The notes under the pieces are model-generated. The model saw only the letters and a program-made list of their open reading frames with translations. It searched no databases and was not told where the DNA came from. Positions 23,504 to 40,529 of a DNA stretch of 64,000 nt are shown here, in pieces. Positions within the stretch are counted from its first letter, which is position 1, and each line of letters opens with the position of its first letter. The stretch is from Apostichopus japonicus (taxonomy: Eukaryota; Echinodermata; Holothuroidea; Aspidochirotida; Stichopodidae). A program made the translations under genes and the position numbers. The stretch is taken from the NCBI RefSeq assembly GCF_037975245.1, contig NC_092569.1:12092501-12156500 (forward strand), given 5' to 3'.

Positions 23504-23558
23504 AAAATTTTCTTGTACGCTCCGCGCCAACCGATGGTGGCGCTCCGCTTAGATAGTC
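23504..23558 (-). repeat. Shared subterminal module, copy in outer element
   Basis: On the minus strand it reads CTATCTAAGCGGAGCGCCAC, CATCGGTTGGCGCGGAGCG and TACAAGAAAATTTT, followed by CAGATGGCCGGAAACGGC. It matches 3103-3200 closely. Confidence 0.85.
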
Positions 23559-24086
23559 TCCAGAGCCGTATATAGAGAGAGTTTGGCCAACTGGCGATTT
23601 GTGACGTCACACGCAAACCATGGGCATCAAAATAGGTCCAGTTGTCGTTACCAGTTGCGCGAAACACGAAAAACACCACACACAATATATAGCAACTTTG
23701 CACACTGTGCTCGTTGCGAACAAACGAAGCGACTCAGAATGTCAGATTTTGACAGGCATACGACGGAACAAAATGGATATCAGGTAATGAATTAGAGTAT
23801 GCGTTAGTTAATGACATTTACGTTTATCTTCACACCTGAAATGCATAGAAAACTAGCTGAAAACCTGTCATTACACTTGTTTTATTTTACGCCTCATACA
23901 ACTAGTCCTACTTTAGTCATACAAACGAAAAGCACACATCACAGTCCTGGCTAGGCTAGATTACAGACGCACAACTATAGCATCAGGCCTACATTAATAG
24001 ATCCTTCAATTAAATAAAGTAGGCCTACACATAAAATGACAATTTATGCTTCACTGATCTTTTCAGGTTTGCCAAAAAGTAGTTGT

Positions 24087-24287
24087 ACCAGAGGTCATTG
24101 TATTAAACTCCAGAAGTTACATAGTAGGATTAATATTCGGCATAACTTTTTCTCTAAAGTCTAATACAACTTATACAAGGGTTGTGAATGGATGGAATGG
24201 TTTGCCTGAGAAGGTTGAATTGCAAGTAGTGTGAATGGGTTTAAGAATACTTTGGATGAGTACATTAAGCATTGTAATTGGGTATGA
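24087..24287 (+). pseudogene. Remnant of non-LTR retrotransposon reverse transcriptase, C-terminal tail
   Basis: Three reading frames together give pieces typical of the extreme C-terminus of CR1/L2-like LINE polyproteins: TRGHCIKLQKLHSRINI with NFFSK, then VVNGWNGLPEKV, then VNGFKNTLDEYIKH and a stop. The frame changes between pieces and there are internal stops, so the gene is dead. It is followed by 'GGACTTGAATGTCTCTCCTG' and an ACTAAACTAAACT tail, which resembles the short 3' repeat end of such elements. It lies inside the 4.2-kb DNA transposon. The exact clade cannot be decided from this short stretch. Confidence 0.75.
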
Positions 24288-27200
24288 CATTTGATGTCCT
24301 CGGTTTTATTCCTCTCATATAGCCTTAGGGTCCTTAATGGGGACTTGAATGTCTCTCCTGGTCTTTTTTTCTACTAAACTAAACTCTATACTTGAGTGTA
24401 GGAGTTAGCAATAGTTGGGAGTCTGTGGGCAAACCTAAGAATGATATTGTGGTGTTAATTTCTCAGGAATGTAGTACTAGGCTATAGTAGGTGCAACAGA
24501 TTGAATGGGTCTGTCGAGAAAAAAAAAACCTGCAACAACTGAATACTGGTGTATGTTGTAGCTTATGTATTTTCCATTAACATATATACTATACGTTCAT
24601 GTCCTTAATAAGGTTTCATGGATCACACTGACATAGTGTGCCTACTTGTCAGTGTTGTCAACTGAGCACAGGGCTGATGACATCATTCAGTTTGTTATTA
24701 TGCAGACAGCAAATGGCCATAATGATAATTATTAATTGTTACTTATTCTTCACACTGCCTTTACTGGCCTTACCTGAACAGTGATGTATAAAAATGCAAG
24801 AAGTCGTTAAGCTTTTCATTTAAGAATCGTTTCAGCCTGTCCTTTTTCAAACATATGATTGGCAGGTTTCCACGTTACATAGCGTATCAAAATGGAGCTG
24901 TTCTGTAAAGCAAGAAAATCACACATATGCATGCATACAAACACACTCATATATAACAATTTCTGAATATCTTTTCAGCTGCCCAAAGGTACTGGAATGC
25001 AAGCTCTGTTGGGTGAATTAAAAAACCCTCATTGTACTCTTTTATCATGGTCAGCGTAGCTGGAACCAGCAATGATGGTGATGTGGATTTGACAGTACCT
25101 AGACAAGAATTCAATAGCTGCTTTGTGTTGAAGTGGGTTCAACTTGCTCAAGGCCATGACAGGATGACGACTAGACATTAGGATGAATTATCTGTTGCAG
25201 AGCTCTATAAACCAGGCAGTTGTTAAAACATCCATTGGGTGACCCTCACAGTCTACCAGGCACTGCATCGCAGAAGCAAAATGAAGTGTGTGTTATACCT
25301 TCATCTTATGAGAGTGGAATGGTATCAGTGTGGCCTCTGTCAATTTGGCTTCAAGTCTTTGTTTTCTTGAAAGCTGAGAAGATCTTTCATTGGTTTCACA
25401 CTGACCTCTGTACTTGACAATTCATGTGTATTTGCCAGCTCAGGAGGAAGCCAGATTTTAATTACATTAACCAATGCTGACTTTTTTTTGGACATGTGGT
25501 ACATCTGCAAGGAGGTGACGGAAGCAGTTGGAGTTGCATGGATGTGGAATCTTGTTGATAGTCTGGCAGTCTTATCCACAGATTATCCCAAAGCTTCTCC
25601 ACATTGCCACATTCAGAACTTATTACATTGATAAACTTGAAAATTGCAGGAATCTAACGAAGCACCCATCAAGGGAATTTGTTTGTATAATTATTGAAAG
25701 CTGTGACCTTCTGATGTGACAGACTAATGTGAAATAAAGGGCAGTAGATTACCTTGTAAATGAACCTTGTTATTGTTTGATTGTATCTAATGTTTGCAAA
25801 ATTTTAAGTTGCATGCTACCAATTGAAACATAATTCTATCTCTATTAATGGGATATAAATACTTCTCCTTAAAGGGTGTGGAGACTCCCGCACAAAGAAA
25901 CGTCTCATGCCGGTTATCTGACCTAGTTTCGAATGCGGTGTAACAGAAGTGTTAGACACCACCATTGATCCCAGAAAATACACATACAGCTTGCTACCAT
26001 CTGTAAATAGACATAAGTGTACAGTCAATACAAACATCACAGTCAATACCCACAACACAGTGCACATAGCAGCGTGGACATCTCAGGTCTAGATAAAAGA
26101 TAACAAGGTATCAGGTTTCATTACTGTCTGCATTTTGTAGCGACACAAAAAAAACTTCACTTGCAAGCAACGGAAAGTAAACTTTTTCAGAGCGCGGCAT
26201 GCGGTTTAGGGCAAGTCTTCAATACATTTAAATATACTGCATCGGTTGTTGTCACTTGATCATTTGCTTGTGTGTGAGCTTAACAGCTTAAATAATAAGT
26301 AAAAAAATAATAAAAACTTTCAAATTGCCAGATATTTACTTACTCAAAATCATTATCCAATCATGATTTGTTGCTATCCTTGAGTCCATTATTCAGATGA
26401 TGAGGCAGATTCCCTTCAACTCTCCATGATGAAGGTAAAACCTTATATCTTAACCAACTGCCATTGAGTGTCCATTTGAAAGTTTCAAACACACAAGTGC
26501 ATTGATTAAAACAAAGACTTTATTGCTGTGGTTGCAGGAACTGGATTTCAGTCTAGTAGTCACTCACCAGGTTTGTCATTATCACAGTCTGCTAACTGTG
26601 GCTTTTTATGTTAGGAGTTTTTCTTCAGAGCACATGTCACCTTTGATTTGTAAAAAAAGTCCTGAAATTCAGGGAGTTAAAATTTACTGTCTAAAGATAA
26701 TTTAAAAAGATATTTTTTAACTTCAATCATCAATGTGGGTGTCAATTAAGGGAATAAGGAGGTACTGATGCAACTTTGATAAATGATAGTTGACTGCATC
26801 CAAATTAAACCAAGGCCTAGGCTATACTTTTGAAGAAGAAAAAATTAGGCTGAATTCATGTTAGCCTAAAAAGGCTAGGCCAATGCTGACAATTAACACA
26901 AACCAAGATCATTTAACCATTTGGGCACTTGTTTATGGCATACTAAAAGGGTCTATATAATTAGGCCTGTATGTGTACACAACCCACAAGTTGCCAATGA
27001 GTATAGACCTAGCCTAACTAGTTTAGGCCTAGGCTACTTTGTTTTCCTTAGACCTACATGTAGTTGAATTGGGCCTTATACTGTGCCATATTATGTAATG
27101 TGCTATAACAGTTGTAGTAATAGCAAGAATGGTCCAGGTCTAACTAAGCCCAGGCTTAACTTATGCTTCGGGCTTAACTAAGGATTAGGGCTTTACGTGA

Positions 27201-27490
27201 TGCCTAGAGGCTAGCCCACCCTTTTACATTAAACTAAAAGTGATACTTTTTTAGGCTAGGCATAGCCTAGGCATACAATAACTAGGAATTAGGATAACTA
27301 TATGTGCGACTGAAACTGCCATGCCTATGATTAGGAGAGCTGGCATAATGAAATCGAATTTGTGGATCGTAAAACGAGAGAGAATAGCCATGCATGTAAT
27401 TACAGAAACCAGTCTGAACGTAAAATTCTCGCATTGCTTGTACATTACTCGTATTACACTAGGGCCTATGGCTAGTATGGGCCTAGGCTA
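24288..27490. other. Interior of the 4.2-kb transposon, no intact gene
   Basis: No open frame here is recognisable as a transposase. The minus-strand frame at 25340-25579 (KSALVNVIKIWLPPELANTH...) and the splice-acceptor-like TTTTCAG near 24979 could be transposase-gene debris, but this cannot be shown by eye. AGGCCTAGGC-type palindromes are common from 26800 to 27260. Confidence 0.35.
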
Positions 27491-27625
27491 CACAGACTGT
27501 TTTTCACTAGATCTCCATCTTGTTCTTTCTACTTCCAAAAATTCCTCTTCTTTTATGGTCAGTCGGATAATCAAACAACAATATCCATGTTCTGACCGAT
27601 TGCAGCATCCCCAGCACCATTTCTT
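27491..27625 (-). pseudogene. Possible THAP zinc-finger relic of a transposase
   Basis: A 45-codon minus-strand frame begins KKWCWGCCNRSEHGY just after a stop. The CWGxCN arrangement resembles the start of THAP domains (C-x(2-4)-C at the N-terminus) found in P-superfamily transposases. An ATG nearby is in another frame, so the start would be frameshifted. The distal C-x2-H pair is not seen and may lie in another exon or be lost. It lies about 180 bp inside the right end of the 4.2-kb transposon, where a first transposase exon on the minus strand would be expected. Confidence 0.35.
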
Positions 27626-27863
27626 TCATAATTTCGTACTTTTTTCGTGTACACAAACGATAGTCTATACACTGTGAGTATGCGTGTCGTCTGCTATAAA
27701 GTTTTCAAGTGGACCTATTTTACCACCCTGTGTGGGCGTTTTCCCTCTCGACCAATCCAAATCGGTTACATGGTTGGCCAAACTCTCTCTATATACGGCT
27801 CTGATAGTCTCCACACATTAGCCCCCCCAATAATTTTTCCGTTCCGCCGCGCCTGCTCTGGTT

Positions 27864-35154
<7,291 letters not shown>

Positions 35155-35155
35155 A

Positions 35156-35210
35156 AATTCCACTTCACGACCGGTTTCGTCCTTTTGGGACTCATCAGCC
35201 GAAGGAATGA
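35156..35210 (-). ncRNA. Hammerhead self-cleaving ribozyme motif
   Basis: On the minus strand the conserved core appears in order: CTGATGA (35192-35198), stem II GTCC-CAAAA-GGAC, then GAAA, then CCGGTC whose GTC is the cleavage triplet at 35169-35171. Stem I is supported by both sides: ATTCC-TTC-GG before the core pairs with GT-GAA-GT-GGAAT after the cleavage site, giving UUC/GAA and AUUCC/GGAAU helices around an internal loop. Stem III is only the self-complementary CCGG with no loop, so the motif would work best as a dimer of two copies. Hammerheads with very short stem III are known from Penelope-like retroelements and animal retrozymes; this is probably a remnant of such a repeat. No second copy or reverse transcriptase was seen nearby. 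Confidence 0.85.
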
Positions 35211-35307
35211 ATAAAACCTCGGATCTTTGTGTCACAGACCGAAGTTCGACCACAGTGATTCTACTGATGTGTGAATGCGTATAAAATTTCATTAAAAATA
35301 CTGTAGT

Positions 35308-35320
35308 ATAAATATATATG

Positions 35321-35391
<71 letters not shown>

Positions 35392-35515
35392 CATATATAT
35401 ATATACTACACTATATATATACAGAAAACTATATATATATATATTTATTTCTATCTATATATTTATATATATATATATATCGATATTATATTATATTTAT
35501 ACTACATTATTTTCA
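35308..35515. repeat. AT-rich microsatellite with ATACTACAGTATAT interruptions
   Basis: Alternating AT tracts are separated by repeats of ATACTACA(G/C)TATATA (near 35351, 35403 and 35500). The CTGTAGTAT just before the array is complementary to these, so snap-back pairing is possible. Confidence 0.9.
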
Positions 35516-38500
35516 ATGGCGATTGAATCGTCAGGCTATATATATTGAACTGCTGAGATTGATTTGGCGCGGTTTTTTTATATGATCAATCTTGCGCATT
35601 TACAAAGAGAAAACCAGAGAGTTGCTTAAAATCTAAAATGTCAATGATATTACCATGCGTGCATGCATGCAGTAACTTTAAATCATACCCTAAACTGCTA
35701 TTCGGTTACCGTAAACTGCTACGGTTACCGTAATCAAATACAGCCATCGTACTTTTTACATTCCAGACTGCTGTTAAAACTATAGACTACTTGAATATTG
35801 GAACCCGTGTGTGTATAAAGTAGACAAAGTTCGCATTTGCTTTTATTTGGAGACAAAACACTTTAAAGGGTTTCTATCTTGTAGATTAAAAAAAGGAGTT
35901 GATAGTGTCATTCCCTGTATAGTTACGACAGACCGATATAAAGCAAGTTTAAAGTCTCAATTGGCTTTTGGGTCATACGTACTTTTTTTTCTGTGTGTTT
36001 TTTTTTTGTGTGTTCTTATCGTCCTCTTATGTGAAGCCTCTAAGTTTTCATTTACCTTTTGTAGGCTAATTTAACAATTATTTCAACTAACTTATAAGGT
36101 TATCTATAGTTTGTGAATTATCTAAGTTACCAAAGTGCAGTGTCAGAAATGCCAGATACCGTATCCTAGTTTCAATTGTAACGAAACACCAGTTTCTGGG
36201 TCATCGGTCCGACCAAACCTTTTTTTTTATCTTTTTTTTATTATAATGAGGCAGAGAAGAAACACAAACGCCTCTTCCCGTCCAATAAAATAAAAGAAAT
36301 CAATTTGAAAAAGAATCCCAAAAAGCAAAATACAAATACCCCAAAGAAAATGATCGGGGGAAGGTGTATGTTTAAAAACGAAAGCCGACGGACATGTCGC
36401 CTTGGACTGGTCCGAGGCGGACAAACCGACTCCTTACGAAGGTCCCACGGTAGGGATTTCCTATTGAAAGCACCCAACCAAACTAACTCAATAGTTTTGT
36501 CTGAGGTACTTCTCAAGTGCGAATAGCCCTTTGTATCACACGCTCAATTTGTGGTACGACTCTTCGCTACAATAGTACACGTAACCTTTCTTGTGTAAGC
36601 AATAAAAGTACAACCGACCTCACCATGAACTTTTTTTTTATATATTTTTTTTTATCAAATGCAAACGTCTTGTGTTTAAATTGATAGTGCGCCGTCATTT
36701 ATCTTATTTCGGTCCAATGCTCAATAGAGATTGAAATGAGGATATAGTGAACACACATTTAAACTTAAGTACCTGGATAATGGTGTCAAGTGGAGATTTG
36801 TAATACAGATTTGTATACCTATAGTATATGCTATATGTAGCCGCTTTCGAAAATTTCCGTGAAACAAGTCTTGAAGTTTGAAACTTTAGAATCCATATGG
36901 CAGTATGCGGATATTTCGTCTGGCGTACACGCACTCAAGTATCTGTATTTTGAGCTAGTTCAGGTAAAGGAAATGAGAAAAAGCCCCCCAAAAAATATAT
37001 AATAAAAAAATTAAAAATAAATAAAACGTGAATAAATAATAATAAAATATGGCAAACTAATTATGTTTATCGAAAGGGCGTTAAAATATGACAGATATAT
37101 CCATATAGCTGTGACACACCATGGTAAGCCGTGGGCAATTTCCCCGCGTGTGCTCCCTCAACCACGCCACCCCCTCTCCCCCTCTCAGGGATCCCTTTCC
37201 CTCGTGATCCATCCTCGAAAGTGTCACCGAATACCAGTGGAGGGTCCACGGATTCCATGTTGAGAAGCATTGTTTAAAAGTTATATCTATATAGTAAACA
37301 TGCAGCGCAGTTATTAAGTACCACTGAATGCCCTTATAGAGCTATATGTATAGCCTTATTACGTGAGCTATTCTATCACGTGTATAAGTATCGTGTTGTG
37401 GTTATCTATTTTTATGTATATAAAATATTTTTTTATGAATTTGATATCTCCTCTGTACATTCAATCGATTATGAGGAATAGAACAGGCTTGTATACCCTG
37501 TCGTATCCATCAGAGATACTAATAACAGAGGAAATGGGAATACATTTAACATGAAGGAAATCAGGATACAATTGTCACTTTGTTAAGGTAAGTGACTTCA
37601 AGATATTTGACCCAACTCATATTAATCTCGTTTCAAGCCCTGTGAACTATTTTCAAATAATCCGCACGTAGATCAGTTTACGTCGGCAGTGACTTCACAT
37701 CAGGGGTGAAAGAGAGAGGGGGGGGGGGCTGACCCGGACCCTAAAGGCCCAACGCCGTTCGACGTTCGCAATTGCTCGCTTCTCTAGCTTTAGGGACACC
37801 CTCTTATCCTTGGCTCATCCATTTAAAGCGTGACTGGAGAATTAAAGACAACGGTTATCATTTTAATTGTTGCATTTCTTTGTCTTGCCATTGAGGAATT
37901 TACATATTAAGAACAACAACAAAATTGCCTTTTTTTGTGGTATGGTTACTCAAAACTTGGCTCACATGACATCACCTCACTCAAATAATGGGCAAATACT
38001 TATTACGATATAACACCGTACGAGTTTAAACAAGTGTTTCATATATGCTTATACTTTGTTGCACCCCCCCCCCCTCATCCCCAAATAGCAACATATTAAA
38101 TTCTATATTAAATTTAATACCAACATATTAAATTCTACTTTTATATTTCACATTCCATTGACAACAAACACGTATTATATTCTTATGTCCTTTGTCCATT
38201 GACAATGTTAACTTTTCGTATATTTTGTTCTACCTCCACCCCCCACCCACCCCCACCCTCTCTCAATTTAGCTAGGTCCATTCTCTGTGTCTATACACTC
38301 ATTTCTCACTTCTTGCGATTAGGCCATCAATAAAATAACACGAAAAGAAAAGAAAAAAAATGGATGAAAAAAAAACCCCGCCTACAAGTGTACAGTCTCG
38401 CAGTTACGTGTACTATGTAATGCCCTTGACTATAGATTAAAAGGAGAGAATAAAGATATAAAGGGCAGAGAACTTAATGTCGCTTAAGTTTTTATTCTCG

Positions 38501-40294
38501 TGTGACCTCCACGTATTGATCTGACTTATAAGGGTTCACAAATCACCAACAAACATTTTAAGCGCCTAAAAAGTCCATTCAACAATAATTTCCTGTTATC
38601 ATTGTCCCTTCGTCTGCTAGATTATTATACCCAAAATTGTGTTTCATAATTTAATCAAGAAAAAAAAAAAGTATAATCACCCCCTGCGTGTTATACGGCA
38701 CACGTTCGCATTCCATATAGAACCAATAAGTACCTATGTATATAAATACATATTACAGATAGTCCCCTTGAACCTCACATTAGGGTTTAACCAACATTCG
38801 TCCCGATTCTTTTTCCTTTTTTTCTTGGTATCAGGCTATTCGCATTTTTTTTCTCAGAAGAAGACGGAAGTTTTCATTTTAATAAGCAGTTCACCCAATG
38901 CCTTTCCTGTTTTCTTTCATCATTCCCTGATTTCTTGTTTCTATCTGATCTTCTTCAACATGAATTCCTCCAACGACAGTAACCAACAACAAAAAAAGGA
39001 GAAAAAGAATTTCTCTACCCCTCTTTTTTTTCTGTCTAATTTAACCGGGCCACTATCTCAACTAATCATGGCTATGGGCTTGTAATGAGATACGAGAACC
39101 TACATCCCGCCAAAAAGAAAAAGAACTGATTTCGGGGTCATTGACCTCCGTTTATTATGACACATGCACTCTTCAATTACAGGTAACGCAGGGCAGTTTT
39201 GACTTACTCCAAGTCTCTTCCTTATCGTACCAACGGATACCCCCCCCCCCCCCCCCCTTTCTCTCTCTCTCTCTCTTTCCAATTTTTTTTTTTTTTTGCT
39301 TTTCTACTTTTATTATTATTTTTTTTTTTTGCTTCTTTATTTCCATACATGTTCGCACATTTTATACGCGTATTGAGTTATACAGATATACCGAAGAGTT
39401 CAAACTGGGTCAATGACCTCATTTCGTGCACACAGAAAAAGTACAACATCGACTTGTTCAAGTGGTTTCTCTTACCCAGAAGCGAACTAAAAGTACTTTC
39501 GAGGGAAAAAGAAAAGAATGAAAGAAAGACGACCAAGAAAGGTTAATTTAACTGGTTCAGTGGTCAAGATGCTTTCCATTGGTAACACTCCAGTGACATG
39601 AGGGAAATCTTTGATTGCTTCAGAATTCCACAAAAAAAAAAAAAAAAAAAAAATCGGGTTGCTTACTCACGTTTCCTAAAACAGAAATTACTCAATGAAT
39701 TTATTCACCTGTGGAAAGGAGCGTTGTACTTTTCGTCTTAACGAAATGAGCAGCGTTCATTTTTCCCCCCACGTCTTTATCTTTGCTTATATATATCATA
39801 ATGATTAGATTTTGATATGTGTGACCCGTGGAATGGCAAATTTCCTTCTTCAAATAACTACGAATAAATTGCATCTGGTAGGCTACGTGTGGACCACCAA
39901 TATATACTGAATAATATAACTATAAACTGTTAAGCACTTCTATATTTCTGTTCTTTATAGTGAGGATGGTCTTAACAAAGAAAGATCAATCGGCACGTGT
40001 TGAAACCATCACCTCCCAATAAAGCGATCGGAAATCATTTCAGAAGTGATTAAACGTACATCTTTACAACCCTTTATTACTGAATATGTTCACATAACAG
40101 TTATCCCACCCAGGGTGGAAGACAACAATATGGTGAGGAAAAACAATGATCATAAAAAATAACAATCAAATCCATGTTTAACAACATCTTCCCTTCGCAT
40201 TAAATGATCATACTTAATTGCTAGATCTGTGAGTAGGTGTATATATGTGTCGCATATTGCCCGGTACACGGAAGCAAGGCTCTTTTTGTGTGAC
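35516..40294. other. Noncoding, no gene recognised
   Basis: AT-rich sequence with many homopolymer runs (poly-C near 39240-39257, poly-T near 39283-39297, poly-A 39632-39652). The 148-codon frame at 38639-39085 is Phe/Lys/Ser-rich, driven by T and A runs, and has no recognisable domain. A lone CAGGGGTGAAAGAG near 37701, followed by a G-run, may be a degraded transposon end. Confidence 0.5.
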
Positions 40295-40297
40295 ATA

Positions 40298-40337
<40 letters not shown>

Positions 40338-40371
40338 TATATATATATATATAGATATATATATAGATATA

Positions 40372-40437
<66 letters not shown>

Positions 40438-40440
40438 ATA

Positions 40441-40526
<86 letters not shown>
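40295..40526. repeat. (AT)n microsatellite with periodic G/C interruptions
   Basis: About 230 bp of AT with TAGATA (40336-40371) and TATCTATATCTA (40435-40443) interruptions that are complementary to each other. The tract can therefore fold back on itself. Confidence 0.97.

Positions 40527-40529
<3 letters not shown>

Larger units (their letters stand above)
23561..27803. mobile_element. DNA transposon of 4.2 kb with 31-bp perfect terminal inverted repeats
   Basis: The left terminus starts CAGAGCCGTATATAGAGAG at 23561. The right terminus is its exact reverse complement ending at 27803, and the match holds for 31 bp. The target duplication is ATAGTCTC at 23553-23560 and 27804-27811. The insertion sits inside the outer hAT-type element. 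The size is right for an element that once carried a transposase, but I find only a possible THAP-like relic on the minus strand near the right end and an unrelated dead retrotransposon tail at 24087-24287. THAP fingers occur in P-superfamily and some other transposases, and both P and hAT elements make 8-bp duplications, so the superfamily is unresolved; P is my preferred guess. Confidence 0.88.
22519..27855. mobile_element. Outer hAT-type element interrupted by two younger transposons
   Basis: The left end is CAGTGGCGGCGGAACC (22519) and the right end on the minus strand is CAGGCGCGGCGGAACG (27855). They match at most positions and the GCGGCGGAAC core is shared with the element at 2677-3337. 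A perfect 8-bp target duplication, CTCTGGTT, lies at 22511-22518 and 27856-27863, 5.3 kb apart. Once the nested insertions (22888-23289 and 23561-27803) and their duplicated target sites are removed, about 0.68 kb remains, the same size as the 661-bp relative at 2677-3337. It carries no transposase of its own. This is the oldest of the three layers. Confidence 0.88.

Noticed and set aside
38639-39085. 148-codon frame on the plus strand, the second-longest open stretch after the AT-repeat-driven 166-codon frame at 40245-40745
   Set aside because: The composition is driven by A and T runs, there is no recognisable domain and no splice sites frame it.
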